Assembly (NCBI GenBank): GCA_030144965.1
Contig: JAMPUU010000026.1
Span: forward strand, 1-64,000
Source: Nitrospira sp. BO4
GTDB taxonomy: Bacteria; Nitrospirota; Nitrospiria; Nitrospirales; Nitrospiraceae
Length of the DNA stretch: 64,000 nucleotides
Reading direction: 5' to 3'
A program made the translations under genes and the position numbers. Below are positions 44,105 through 55,035 of the stretch, piece by piece. Numbering within the stretch: the first letter of the stretch is position 1; every line of letters starts with the position of its first letter. The notes under the pieces are model-generated. The model was not told the origin of the DNA. It was given only the letters and a program-made list of their open reading frames with translations, and did not search any database.

Positions 44105-44548
44105 TCAGGGAACTTCGACGATATCGCTCTTCATCGGTCCGAGGACGGAGAGCAACTCACCCTTTTCCTTCTCCGGCACGTTAAAGGTATCCAGTGCGCT
44201 GACCAGATCCTCCACGAGCGCATTGAAGGCTGCGGTGGTGACTTTCATGCCCTTGTGCGTCGTCTTCATATCTCGACCTGAATAGGTGCAGGGGCCGCCG
44301 CTCGCCGCACACACCTGCTCGACCAAAAGCTTATTGAGCTTCTTGAGATCGGTGGTCGCGAAGTAGCTATTAATCCGCTTGTCTCCGCCCACGTTGTTGA
44401 TGAATTTGGTGACGACGGCCTGAATGGCGCCTTGCCCGCCCAGCCGCTCATAGAGCGATCGGTCCGCCGCAAAAGATGTTGCGCTGCTCAATGTCCACGT
44501 TGCCGCTACCGCAACGGCGACCGTTGCTATCTGCTTCGAGAATCTCAT
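44105..44548 (-). CDS. Exported truncated haemoglobin (group I)
   Basis: A 147-aa protein with signal peptide ending SFAADRS. The globin begins [20 protein letters not shown], and [13 protein letters not shown] carries the proximal His at residue 98. Truncated haemoglobins bind NO or O2 and catalyse NO dioxygenation. Export to the periplasm is unusual for the family and fits a role beside periplasmic NirK. It starts 61 bp after the nirK stop on the same strand. Confidence 0.9.
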   Translation of the reverse strand: MRFSKQIATVAVAVAATWTLSSATSFAADRSLYERLGGQGAIQAVVTKFINNVGGDKRINSYFATTDLKKLNKLLVEQVCAASGGPCTYSGRDMKTTHKGMKVTTAAFNALVEDLVSALDTFNVPEKEKGELLSVLGPMKSDIVEVP

Positions 44549-44609
44549 GTCGTCTGCTCCTTTTTGTAAGATGAAATGACTGTATGACCTCCGTACTCTG
44601 GCCTTGTGA

Positions 44610-45584
44610 TTACGGGTTCCAGGGCGTGAGTGGCATCAAGCTGTCATACTTCTTGGGGTGCTGATTGGCGATCACCACCGCGATCGCACCGCGTAAGGCT
44701 CCCGTTAAGGAGTGAGTCACGATAGGATACGCGCCCGGTTCATCAACGATCATATCGAATGTGGCGGCGCTGCCAGGGCCGACCACATAGGTCTGGACCC
44801 CCGTGAATTTGTTGGCAGGATTGCCGCTCTCGTAGACATTGTCCCAGATTTCGGCGATTGTATGGAGAGAAGAGAACTCGTTCGGGCCGGCATTCACAAA
44901 ATAGATTCGTACCCGCTCGCCCACCTTGACTTCCAACGGCTCCGATCCCGGGAAGAAGGGATGGTACTTGAAGATGCCGCCGTTGAAGATCGTATGGTCA
45001 AACTTCCGATCGAACATCGCCTGCACATTGTCCGGGTTCTTCCAAAGTTCTGATTGCACCAGGACAAATTCCCGATCGGCCTTGGGCCAGGCGTTCGCAT
45101 CCTTAGGATCTACGATGATCGCACCGAACATGCCGCGGCCCACGTGTTGGATCATCGGCGGTGCACCGCAGTGATAGAAGAATACGCCGGGCTTCTTCGC
45201 GACGAAGGTATACTTGATCGTCTCGCCGGGCTTGATTTCTCGGTAGTTCTTCAGGAAGTCGATCTCCGCCGCGTGAAAGTCCATCGAATGGCCTTGAGCG
45301 TTCGTCGAGGGGTTGACGAGGGTGAAGTTGACGGTATCACCCTCGGTCACTCGCACAACCGGGCCGGGCATCTGACCATTAAAGGTCCAGGCTTTGTACT
45401 TCTCGCCGGTGCCGCCGATGACGATTTCCGACTCAGTCGCCGTGAACGTGACATCATGGACCTTCCCACCTGAAACCTTCTTAGGACTAGTTGCGTCTGT
45501 GGGCGTGGGCATGGTGTTACACCCGCTGGCCCCCAATAGGACGGCAAGTCCTAGGGTAGATGTGAGCACACGAAACCTCTGCAT
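44610..45584 (-). CDS. nirK: Copper-containing nitrite reductase, lipoprotein type
   Basis: A 324-aa two-cupredoxin NO-forming nitrite reductase. Lipobox LLGASGC gives mature Cys22, so it is membrane-tethered. Type-1 copper ligands His99, Cys139, His147 and Met152, type-2 ligands His104, His138 and His291, and the catalytic Asp102 and His241 are all present (HSMDFH, FYHCGAPPMIQH, SSLHTIAEIWD). It is the last gene of the module with the haemoglobin and the cytochrome, and is driven by its own promoter at 45689-45717. Confidence 0.95.
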   Translation of the reverse strand: MQRFRVLTSTLGLAVLLGASGCNTMPTPTDATSPKKVSGGKVHDVTFTATESEIVIGGTGEKYKAWTFNGQMPGPVVRVTEGDTVNFTLVNPSTNAQGHSMDFHAAEIDFLKNYREIKPGETIKYTFVAKKPGVFFYHCGAPPMIQHVGRGMFGAIIVDPKDANAWPKADREFVLVQSELWKNPDNVQAMFDRKFDHTIFNGGIFKYHPFFPGSEPLEVKVGERVRIYFVNAGPNEFSSLHTIAEIWDNVYESGNPANKFTGVQTYVVGPGSAATFDMIVDEPGAYPIVTHSLTGALRGAIAVVIANQHPKKYDSLMPLTPWNP

Positions 45585-45618
45585 GGTCGCCTCCCTTTTA
45601 ATATTAGTGGAAATAGAA

Positions 45619-45642
45619 ACGCTGCATTGAGGAGCGCAGCGT
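45619..45642. promoter_or_regulatory. Dyad in the nirK leader
   Basis: ACGCTGC-N10-GCAGCGT, a 24-bp near-palindrome about 35 nt before the nirK start, inside the predicted 5' UTR. It could be an operator or an RNA hairpin. It does not match the FNR, NsrR or NorR consensus as I remember them. Confidence 0.35.
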
Positions 45643-45688
45643 ATTGGCTCCCCTTACCCCCCCCGTCCCCTTAACTCAAATGCGCCGG

Positions 45689-45717
45689 ATATTAGCGTAC
45701 GAAGGTCGATTAGTCAA
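45689..45717 (-). promoter_or_regulatory. Sigma-70 promoter of nirK
   Basis: On the minus strand TTGACT (45712-45717), exactly 17 nt, then TAATAT (45689-45694). Predicted transcription start is near 45682, giving a leader of about 98 nt that contains the dyad at 45619-45642. No sigma-54 -24/-12 signature was seen in the gap. Confidence 0.7.
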
Positions 45718-45764
45718 TTTTGGAGAAGAAGAATTATCTGGATCGGAATCAGCCGGAAGAAATC

Positions 45765-46805
45765 TTATTTCGGTGAGACGATCCGGGATGTTTGGGAAGA
45801 TGTCAGATTGTGTTGCGCGATCGCGACATTCCTGCGAAGCCCCTGGTGTTTCGCACGACGGATTGGGCTGTGCTGAAACACCGTGGCAAAGGTCGATTCA
45901 TCCATGCTCGAGAGCTCGTTCAACGTGGGTGCCAGCGTCACGCTCGAAGGTTGAAAGGCACTCTCCTGGGTCGGTTCTGCTCTAAGGTTGAACGGACAGA
46001 CGTCGAGACAGTCATCGCAACCGAAGATCTTGTTCCCCATGCCCGCCTGGAGGTCATCGGAGATCGCGTCGGCATCGCCGCGTAGTTCGATCGTGAGGTA
46101 GGAAATGCAACGAGTGGCGTCCACGACATAGGGTTCGACGATGGCTTTGGTGGGACAAGCTTGAATGCAAAGTGTGCAGCTGCCGCAGAGGTCGGTTGCC
46201 GGTTCGTCAGGCTCTAGTTCCAAGGTAGTGAGAATTTCCCCCAGCAGCAACCAGGAGCCATGCTCCGCTGAGACAAGATTCGAATGTTTCCCGATCCAGC
46301 CAAGGCCCGCCTGTTCCGCCCAGGCTTTTTCCATAACCGGGCCGGTATCGACATAGGACCGGGTTTGGGCGTCTGGTGTCACAGTGTGAATGAACTGCTC
46401 AAGTTGCTTGAGTTTGCCGACCAGGACCTTATGGTAGTCCTTCCCCCAGGCATACCGTGCAACACGACCATAGCCGGGCTGTTCATTGGCCCGATGCTCA
46501 GTGAGATAGTTGATCCCCAATGAAATGATCGATCGGCATCCAGGCAGTACTAAGAGAGGATCGGCCCGTTTTTCAGGAGCACGTCCCATCCATGCCATGG
46601 TGCCATGATAGTCTCGGCGGAGCCATTCGGTGAGACGACTGAATAGGCGCTGGGGGAGCGATGTCGCTTGATCGTCGGAGGACGTGCCTGACTGATCATT
46701 GGTCGACGAGGATGGATCGCCTGGGCTGACGCGCACAATCCCGACCGCATCAAATCCCAGGGAGCGAGCTTCTCGTTTGAGGGCTGTGGAAAGAGACATG
46801 GACAC
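45765..46805 (-). CDS. queG: Epoxyqueuosine reductase QueG
   Basis: A 346-aa cobalamin- and iron-sulfur-dependent enzyme completing queuosine synthesis in tRNA. Two ferredoxin-like clusters are visible (CGSCTLCIQACP and CDDCLDVCP). Typical are RYAWGKDYH, YVDTGPVMEKAWAEQAGLGWIGKH. The N-terminus has an insertion rich in Ser/Thr/Gln (about residues 28-48). The length is slightly below the long QueG type with HEAT repeats. Confidence 0.93.
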   Translation of the reverse strand: MSMSLSTALKREARSLGFDAVGIVRVSPGDPSSSTNDQSGTSSDDQATSLPQRLFSRLTEWLRRDYHGTMAWMGRAPEKRADPLLVLPGCRSIISLGINYLTEHRANEQPGYGRVARYAWGKDYHKVLVGKLKQLEQFIHTVTPDAQTRSYVDTGPVMEKAWAEQAGLGWIGKHSNLVSAEHGSWLLLGEILTTLELEPDEPATDLCGSCTLCIQACPTKAIVEPYVVDATRCISYLTIELRGDADAISDDLQAGMGNKIFGCDDCLDVCPFNLRAEPTQESAFQPSSVTLAPTLNELSSMDESTFATVFQHSPIRRAKHQGLRRNVAIAQHNLTSSQTSRIVSPK

Positions 46806-46813
46806 ACGGACGA

Positions 46814-47188
46814 TTAGTGGTTAGCGGAACAATCAAAACGTACGCTGAACTGAACTGAACAATAGACCGATTGGCATCTGCCACACGTGCCGGTGATCCG
46901 CGTCTTCCAATCGGTTTCCTTCTCGTCGAAGCGGCACTGTAGTGTCCCTCCTTTTGAGATCGTCGTCCAGGGTTGCTGAGTGCCGGGAATATACGCAACA
47001 AGGCATCCTTGTGGAAATGGAACGCGGCATGGGCGTCCAATTTGGCCTTTCTCCATTGCAAAGCTGCATGAAAGTTCCGTAGTCGCTCCAGCATCGTCGA
47101 CCCTCTGTGCCTCAGCATCGAAGGAGAACGCCAAAGGCAGTAGAGAAATCGACACAAGAAAACTGAGCGTGACCTGTCGCTTGAACAT
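46814..47188 (-). CDS. Small exported Cys-rich protein
   Basis: A 124-aa protein with a signal peptide (TLSFLVSISLLPLAFSFDAEAQ) and six Cys in the mature part (ELSCSF, RPCRV, GCLVAY, LQCRF, TCGRCQSVYCS). Disulphides likely stabilise a beta-rich domain. No family is recognised. ATG 47188 was preferred because the signal peptide starts there. It lies 9 bp after queG on the minus strand and is divergent from the DGQHR gene. Confidence 0.6.
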   Translation of the reverse strand: MFKRQVTLSFLVSISLLPLAFSFDAEAQRVDDAGATTELSCSFAMEKGQIGRPCRVPFPQGCLVAYIPGTQQPWTTISKGGTLQCRFDEKETDWKTRITGTCGRCQSVYCSVQFSVRFDCSANH

Positions 47189-47283
47189 CGGTCCGGATGG
47201 TAGCACAGCCGATTGTCTTGCGGCCATGTGAGTGTGCGCGTAGAATCTTTCCGTCAGGTTCTCTTTCAACCACTGGAGGCCCT

Positions 47284-48396
47284 ATGCTCGCCACGCGGAT
47301 CAAGCAGAAAGAGGGCACGTTCTATTTTATCGCCTATAAAGCCGATGCGCTGTTGGAAAAAGTTCGGTTCACGAGCCGTTACTATTTCGAGGGTGAAGAG
47401 ATCGCACAAAGTAAGATCTCCGAACACGACGAGGTGGCGCAGTTCATCGCAGGAATCGAACGAAGCGAAAAAGGCTTTCAACGCGTTTTGAATCGGCAGA
47501 AGATCAAGCAGATCGTCAATTTTTTTGAGACCGTTGTGGCCCAGCCGATGATTCCCGGCACGGTGTTGCTGTTTACCGATGAAACACTTCGATTCCAAAA
47601 AATGGACGACTCGGAGTCAATCGGTCACTTGAGCGAACCCAAGGGAAAGTATCTGGTGATCGACGGACAACACCGCCTCGCCGGGCTTCACTTTTTCCAT
47701 GAAAAACATCCCGATCAAAGCGCACAGGTCGAGGTGCCCTGCCTGTTGTTCGACGGCCGGAGCGCGGATTTCGCCACGGAAATGTTCGTCATCATCAACT
47801 CCACTCACACGCGAATCAACCGATCGCATTTGGTCGATCTCTATGAAAAGGTGTCATGGGAAAGTCCGGAGAAGAAATTCGCCGCCAAAGTCGCCGATCT
47901 CATGTACGGCGAGCCGGACTCGCCGTTGCAGTATAAGATCAATCGGCTGGGAGGACGGAGCAAACAGGAAAAGTGGATTCTGCAGTCCGAAGTCTTCAAT
48001 GAGCTGTTGAAGGTCGTGACGGCCCATAAGCGCTGGATGGAGTCGCACCTTGGAATGAAGCCCGATCGGTGTTATGCCCTGGTGCGCGATTACCTCAAAG
48101 GGGTGAAGGACGTCATGGGCGAGGTCTGGGGGCAGAACGAGCGGTATATGTTCACTCGCGATGTGACACTCAAGGCGTTGATTCGTGTGCTGGATGATCT
48201 GATCGTGGATCGCAAGCTCATCAATGATTGGGACGAGCAACGCTCCCACAAGCCGTTTGCCGAGATCGTCAAGCCTTGGGCGCCTCTGACCAAGGACTTT
48301 CGTGCCGACGGCTTCTATGAGCGTTTCCCAGCCAAGGGGCAACTTGAACGAGTTCGGAAGATTCACCAGCGGTTGCTGGATGCGATTGTTGGATAA
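47284..48396 (+). CDS. DGQHR-domain protein (DndB-like), orphan
   Basis: A 370-aa protein with the signature VIDGQHRLAGLHFF (DGQHR at residues 127-131) and FVIINSTHTRINRSHLVDLYE, as in the DndB/DGQHR family linked to DNA phosphorothioation or other modification and defence. No dndA, dndC, dndD or dndE gene is nearby. Start ATG 47284 follows TGGAGG. It is probably an orphan regulator or a domesticated defence gene. Confidence 0.8.
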   Translation: MLATRIKQKEGTFYFIAYKADALLEKVRFTSRYYFEGEEIAQSKISEHDEVAQFIAGIERSEKGFQRVLNRQKIKQIVNFFETVVAQPMIPGTVLLFTDETLRFQKMDDSESIGHLSEPKGKYLVIDGQHRLAGLHFFHEKHPDQSAQVEVPCLLFDGRSADFATEMFVIINSTHTRINRSHLVDLYEKVSWESPEKKFAAKVADLMYGEPDSPLQYKINRLGGRSKQEKWILQSEVFNELLKVVTAHKRWMESHLGMKPDRCYALVRDYLKGVKDVMGEVWGQNERYMFTRDVTLKALIRVLDDLIVDRKLINDWDEQRSHKPFAEIVKPWAPLTKDFRADGFYERFPAKGQLERVRKIHQRLLDAIVG

Positions 48397-48981
48397 ACGA
48401 AGAGGACTATCACCGGTTCTTCTCTTGCTGCTGGTCTTTGCAGATCTTCAGTCCGCTGCGGTGTGGGGGGCTGTCACTTCGGTGGCAGCTGAAACCGACA
48501 GGTTAGAGGTCGCGGCAGAGTCCGGCGGAGGAGTGCGTGCGACGGCGCATGTGCTCTTCCCGGCGAGTCCGGCCGTGGTTCAGGCGCTGTTGACTGATTA
48601 TCGACATTGGCCCGATCTCTTCGAAGTTCGAATGCGGGTGGCCGAGTTGAATGTCCGAGATGGAGTGGCCACGGTCGACCTTCGTATCGATCATGCGTTG
48701 ATGCCCGGCGAGCACCGGCTGGTCACGGAGTCAAAGGCTTTGCCGGATGGCGGCCTCGTGACCGAGCTGAAGGGCGGAGACTTCAAGCGCTATCATCGAG
48801 TATGGAGACTCCAGCCTGCCGGAGAGGGAAACCAGACACGCGCCGATTTTGAACTGGTCGTTGAGATCGAGTCCATGGTGCCGGATTGGCTCGTGGCGGT
48901 CGCCATGCGTCAGGAGTTGGAAGCGCATTTCCGCATCGTCAAACAGAAGGCGTTGGATCATTCCAAGCGGCCGGGAACTTG

Positions 48982-48982
<1 letters not shown>
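48380..48982 (+). CDS. Exported START/SRPBCC-like protein
   Basis: A 200-aa protein with a signal peptide (PVLLLLLVFADLQSAAVWG). The rest (ATAHVLFPASPAVVQALLTDYRHWPDLFEVRMRVAEL, then FKRYHRVWRLQP) fits the START/polyketide-cyclase hydrophobic-ligand fold. It overlaps the end of the DGQHR gene by 17 bp, and its stop overlaps the thiE start, so the three may be translated together. Confidence 0.75.
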
Positions 48983-50380
<1,398 letters not shown>

Positions 50381-50384
50381 TCAA

Positions 50385-51161
50385 TCAAAGATGTCTGCTG
50401 TCGCAGTTCCACACTTGTCCCGATACATCCTTGAGTTGGGCAAAGTGAACGATGGTACCGACGACTTCTTCGATGGCCGGCGGACGGCGTAACGCATGGT
50501 CGGGCCAGCCGTGTTCTTCCGGAAACAGGCCTTCGGTCAAGTCGGTCTTCTGCCATCCCGGTAGTACGAGATTCACTCGAATATTCTGTGTGCCCCATTC
50601 CAGCGCGGCCGTTCTGACGAGTCCGATCAATCCGGCCTTCGAGGTTGCATATGCGCTCTGGCCGGTCGCGCCATGGAACCCTGTGTGGGAACCGATGACA
50701 ATGATGGAGCCTCCACCGCGAACGAGCAACTGCGGCGCAATCGCCCGCAGACAGTGGAACGTTCCCGTGAGATTGGTGGCGATGACGTTATCCCAGATTT
50801 CTTCTGAATGGCGCACAAGCAAGTCGCTTTGTCCGATTCCTGCGTTGCAGATGAAGGCCAGGGGACCAGACGAGCGATTGGCGAAAGTGTCGATCATGCG
50901 GCGTATGGATTCGGCTTCTCGAATATCCGCACAGTAGATGTCACCGGTTCCACCGGCTTTGACGACGCCGTCCAAGGTCGCTTCCGCCGCCGGTTTATTC
51001 CGATAGTAATGAACACCGACGTACCATCCGATCCTTCCAAACGCCTGACTGATGGCCCGACCGATGCCTCCGGAGGCTCCAGTGATCAGTGCAGCCGAAT
51101 GGACAACGGCGTTGGTCGGCCGGCCCTCGACAGGAAATATTGACGATGTCGGAGATTCCAT
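50385..51161 (-). CDS. Short-chain dehydrogenase/reductase
   Basis: A 258-aa Rossmann oxidoreductase. TGASGGIG binds the nicotinamide nucleotide, and NAGIG and YATSK (catalytic Tyr and Lys) are intact, with Ser in IVIGSHTGFHG. It resembles FabG. The position next to bioD suggests a biotin- or fatty-acid-related reduction, but the substrate is unknown. Confidence 0.88.
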   Translation of the reverse strand: MESPTSSIFPVEGRPTNAVVHSAALITGASGGIGRAISQAFGRIGWYVGVHYYRNKPAAEATLDGVVKAGGTGDIYCADIREAESIRRMIDTFANRSSGPLAFICNAGIGQSDLLVRHSEEIWDNVIATNLTGTFHCLRAIAPQLLVRGGGSIIVIGSHTGFHGATGQSAYATSKAGLIGLVRTAALEWGTQNIRVNLVLPGWQKTDLTEGLFPEEHGWPDHALRRPPAIEEVVGTIVHFAQLKDVSGQVWNCDSRHL

Positions 51162-51297
51162 GCGGAGCGAATTATGCGGGGAGTAACCGCCGAAGGCAAG
51201 CGGAGGTCGAGCCCTGGAACAGTCTCTAGAAATGCCGGCGGCTTGCCGCTATCGGGATTCCTGTGGTACCGTCAAACTCAGTATTTGGAGCATCATT

Positions 51298-52194
51298 ATG
51301 GTGAGACGTAGACTGGCTGTGCGAGTGGCTCTGACAGTGGGAATCTGCTTGCTCCTGGGGCTTTACCCCTGGCCCAACTCGGTTGGTGCAGAGGAGGCGC
51401 TGACGATCCAAAAGTCTGAGGAGTATTTCCCTGACACGCTCGGAAGTCGCTGGACCTATCGTGGTCAGATCAGCGAGGGCCCGCTTCAGACCATCGAACT
51501 GAAATTTTTCACAAATGTGTCGACGGTTTCAGGAACCAAGACGATCAATGGTGTTGCCGTGACGGTGTTCCATGACACCAATCCGGGAGATCATGGACCA
51601 TCGGATAGTTTCTATCGGAGAGACGCAGTCGGCATTGTGTACTATGGGTCGGACCCCGGAACACCACTGGAGAAACAGATTACGCCGTATCAGATTTTCC
51701 GATTTCCCCTTAAAGTACCGTCTTCGTTTCAACAGTTTGACCGTATGGGGGTGGATTTCGGCAGCGACATGGATCGGGACGGAACTGATGAAAAAGTCGA
51801 TGTCCAGGGATGGAGTAAGGTGGTCGCTCGCGAAACCATCACGGTCCCGGCCGGTACGTTTCAGGACGCGATTAAAGTGGAAGCACGGATGAACATGAAG
51901 ATTCGTTTGTCGGGCAGCCGCCGGACCGTTTCAGGAATAGATGTGATGACGGCCTGGTTCGCGAAGGGCGTCGGGTTGGTGAAATATTCGGAGCGACAGG
52001 AACTATCCGCCGTCAAAGAGGACCGCGGCGTCGTGACGGAAATCACGGAAGAGCTTGAGGAACACGATATCAAACCTCTGAAGGCTTCATTGAGCGGATT
52101 CGAATCCTCGGCGGAGGGTATTCTCGCTGATCACTCTGGTAATCATGAACTGAGTCAGGTAATCCTCCCCGCCGGCTTTCGCCCCCATCCCTGA
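51298..52194 (+). CDS. Exported hypothetical beta-rich protein
   Basis: A 298-aa exported protein, with signal segment VRVALTVGICLLLGLYPWPNSVGAE. The mature start (EEYFPDTLGSRWTYRGQIS) and VDVQGWSKVVARETITVPAGTFQDAIKVE suggest an exported beta-sandwich of the TapB/DUF3108 style. Start ATG 51298. Its last about 108 bp overlap the end of putA on the other strand. The function is unknown. Confidence 0.65.
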   Translation: MVRRRLAVRVALTVGICLLLGLYPWPNSVGAEEALTIQKSEEYFPDTLGSRWTYRGQISEGPLQTIELKFFTNVSTVSGTKTINGVAVTVFHDTNPGDHGPSDSFYRRDAVGIVYYGSDPGTPLEKQITPYQIFRFPLKVPSSFQQFDRMGVDFGSDMDRDGTDEKVDVQGWSKVVARETITVPAGTFQDAIKVEARMNMKIRLSGSRRTVSGIDVMTAWFAKGVGLVKYSERQELSAVKEDRGVVTEITEELEEHDIKPLKASLSGFESSAEGILADHSGNHELSQVILPAGFRPHP

Positions 52195-55035
52195 GAAGCG
52201 ATGCCCTCCGAAGGGCTGACGAGAGACCAAGGCGCCTGTGATCGGCCGATTCAAGTAGAGGTTTCCGACGTCGAATTCCTCCCGCGCTTTGGCAAGACTA
52301 GCCGGACTCCTGGCATACACCCCTCCGGTTAACGCATAATCGGTTCCGTTGGCCAACCGAATCGCATTGGCGAAGCTCTCCGCCTTCATGACTGCCAACA
52401 CCGGTCCAAAGATCTCCTCTTGCGCCAAACGGTGGTGCGGTTGGATATCGACAAACACCGTGGGTCCGATGAAATACCCATTCTGGTCCACGGTTCGTTG
52501 CACAAGCAGCCGGCCTTCCTCCTGACCACGCGAAATATATTGTTGGATGCTTGCTTGGGCTCGTGCATCGATCACCGGTCCCACCTTAGTGCCCGGCTTC
52601 CAAGGATCGCCGACTTCCACGCTCAGGACCGCTTCGCGCAGACGGGCCACGAAGGAGTCATAGATTGCACGATGCACGATCACCCGCGAGCAGGCCGAGC
52701 ACTTTTGTCCCGCGTAGCCTGAGAATGATGTCATAACACCGGCGATCGCTTCGTCGAGATCCGCCGTCTCATCGACAATGATGGCATTTTTCCCGCCCAT
52801 CTCTGCGATGACCCGCTTGACCATGCGCTCCCCTGAGCGGACATGCGACGCTTCGCTGAGAATGCGAAGCCCCGCGGCTTTTGATCCGGTAAACGCGATC
52901 GTGACGACATCGGGATGCGCCACGAGGGCTTGTCCTATTTCCGGTCCGCCCGGAAGGCACGTCAAACAACCGGCCGGTACGCCTGCCTCGATCAACATGT
53001 CGGTGAGCAGAATCCCCAGACCGGACGACCGTTCCGATGGTTTGAAGAGGACAGGATTACCGGTCACGAGCGCTGCCGAGACCATTCCCGTCGGGATGGC
53101 GAGTGGAAAGTTCCATGGCGCGATGACTGTGGTTAGGCCGCGTGGACTATAGGTGCGCCGGTTGAGTTCTCCCGGATGGGTGCCTAACCGCGACGGTGGT
53201 GCGAGACGGTCCATTTCGTCGGCGTAGTAGCGGAGAAAGTCGATGGCTTCAGCAACATCGGCATCAGCGTCACGCCAAGGCTTGCCGACTTCAAAGATTT
53301 CCCAGGCCGCAAGTTCATAGCGGCGGCGACTCATTGTGGAGGCAGCTTTGCGCAGAATTTCCGACCGATCTTTCGGATCTGTCTGCCGCCAGGCGTCCCC
53401 TTGTTTTAGCGCGCATTCGATAATATTGCCCAGATCGGACACCGACGCACTCGGCACTTGGGCCACGATTTCATCCGGTTGCGAAGGATTGCGGGATTCC
53501 AATAACGGACCGGTCAGTCCTCCCTCCGTGACCCTGACTTCCCGTCGGCGACCGAGCTGAGACCGAACCGATACAATCGCCGCTTGCATGGCTGTCCGAG
53601 TCGTGGCCTGAGAAAGGTCACTATGCGGCTCATTGTTGAACACCGGCGGAATGCTCACTGATGAACGGCGAGCGTCGGTCGGGACGGTCGGTGGGGCGAG
53701 CAACCGGGTGAGCGGTTGGGATTCCACATACTCCTTTTGCAGGAACGATTCATTGGACGTATTTTCCAACAGTCGTCGAACCAAATACGCCATGCCGGGG
53801 AGTAACCGTCCGGCGGGGGTATACAAGCGGACACGACGACCCAATTTCACCATGGCTTGTTGGAACGGCTCGGCCATACCGAAGATCATCTGGTATTCTC
53901 GGGCTTCAGGCGCCAGGCCGAGCGATTCAGCGTGGGCTTCTACAGCTGCCAAGGTGCGAAGGTTGTGCGTGCCGAAGGCGGGGCGGATCAGATCGGCATG
54001 TCGAAGCAGCACCGGAATCAATCGTTCGTAATTGAGGTCGGTTTCCGCTTTGTGTTCAAAAAGGGGAACCGGCCAACCGGCTTGTCGATATCGGACGGTG
54101 TCTGAATCCCAATAGGCTCCCTTGACCAGTCGGATCGTGATCGGCATGCCGCGCGTGCGGACCCAGGCCAGCAAGTCCTCGACGTCTTGTTCGGTTTCTT
54201 GATGATAGGCCTGCAGCGCAAGCCCGGCGTAGGGATAGGTCCGATAGGCGGGCTCGGCAAAGAGCCGTTTGAAAATGTCCAAGATCAGATTCTTCGTTTC
54301 TGCTTGCTCCATATCGAAAATGAGGCCGGCGGAGAGCGATCGCGCCCGGTCCACCAGCGGACGGAGGCGCACGGCGATCGAGTCGTAACTTCCATCGGGA
54401 TCGATCGGATCCAGTCGTGACGAGAGGGCGGAAATCTTGAGTGAAAGCTGTACACGCGGAATCGGCCCCAGATGGTCTCGCTCAAGCAGGGGAGCGGAGG
54501 GCCACGCTTCGGCTGCTTTCCCAAGCTCGTTCAAAGCGTTCAGGCATTGATCACGGTAGTGATCGGCCTCCAGCTCGCTGATCGTGGCTTCTCCCAACAG
54601 ATCGACGGAGGAGGCCCGACCTTCCTTCCATAACTGGGACAAGACTGGAACCGCTTCTTCGATCGAAGCGCCGGCGATAAAGGTCCTCGCCATTTGTTCG
54701 ACCTGTTTTCTGATCGATTTGCCTGCGAGACGTGCGCCGATGCCGGTAGAGGACGCTGCCTTCAATCCCCATTGAAGTCCAAACAGCTCGCTGCCTGATC
54801 GGCCGAAATACTCTTCGGCGAGCGAGACGACTCGTTCGTCATCTTGAATGACAGGAAGAACATCGATGAAGTGAAACAAGCGTGTCTTGAACGAGGCGTC
54901 CTTCATAGCTAAATTGATTGCCGAATGGGACCACCAGCGACCGTCGAAGAGGGAGGGCGAAAGGCCGGCGGAGAGCTGTGCGAGCCGCTCGCCGATACGA
55001 ACGATGGCCGGCTCAAGTGAAGGCGACGTGGTCAT
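52087..55035 (-). CDS. putA: Bifunctional proline dehydrogenase/P5C dehydrogenase
   Basis: A 982-aa enzyme oxidising proline to glutamate. The N-terminal PRODH barrel (about residues 100-430) shows RLVKGAYWDSDTVRYRQAGWP and GTHNLRTLA. The C-terminal aldehyde dehydrogenase (about 500-970) has GGKNAIIV (Glu base just before, IAEMGGKN), catalytic Cys in YAGQKCSACSR and EEIFGPVLAV. No ribbon-helix-helix DNA-binding domain precedes it, so it is the non-autoregulating type. The reducing equivalents go to the membrane via FAD. Confidence 0.96.
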   Translation of the reverse strand: MTTSPSLEPAIVRIGERLAQLSAGLSPSLFDGRWWSHSAINLAMKDASFKTRLFHFIDVLPVIQDDERVVSLAEEYFGRSGSELFGLQWGLKAASSTGIGARLAGKSIRKQVEQMARTFIAGASIEEAVPVLSQLWKEGRASSVDLLGEATISELEADHYRDQCLNALNELGKAAEAWPSAPLLERDHLGPIPRVQLSLKISALSSRLDPIDPDGSYDSIAVRLRPLVDRARSLSAGLIFDMEQAETKNLILDIFKRLFAEPAYRTYPYAGLALQAYHQETEQDVEDLLAWVRTRGMPITIRLVKGAYWDSDTVRYRQAGWPVPLFEHKAETDLNYERLIPVLLRHADLIRPAFGTHNLRTLAAVEAHAESLGLAPEAREYQMIFGMAEPFQQAMVKLGRRVRLYTPAGRLLPGMAYLVRRLLENTSNESFLQKEYVESQPLTRLLAPPTVPTDARRSSVSIPPVFNNEPHSDLSQATTRTAMQAAIVSVRSQLGRRREVRVTEGGLTGPLLESRNPSQPDEIVAQVPSASVSDLGNIIECALKQGDAWRQTDPKDRSEILRKAASTMSRRRYELAAWEIFEVGKPWRDADADVAEAIDFLRYYADEMDRLAPPSRLGTHPGELNRRTYSPRGLTTVIAPWNFPLAIPTGMVSAALVTGNPVLFKPSERSSGLGILLTDMLIEAGVPAGCLTCLPGGPEIGQALVAHPDVVTIAFTGSKAAGLRILSEASHVRSGERMVKRVIAEMGGKNAIIVDETADLDEAIAGVMTSFSGYAGQKCSACSRVIVHRAIYDSFVARLREAVLSVEVGDPWKPGTKVGPVIDARAQASIQQYISRGQEEGRLLVQRTVDQNGYFIGPTVFVDIQPHHRLAQEEIFGPVLAVMKAESFANAIRLANGTDYALTGGVYARSPASLAKAREEFDVGNLYLNRPITGALVSRQPFGGHRFSGMGAKAGGEDYLTQFMITRVISENTLRRGFESAQ

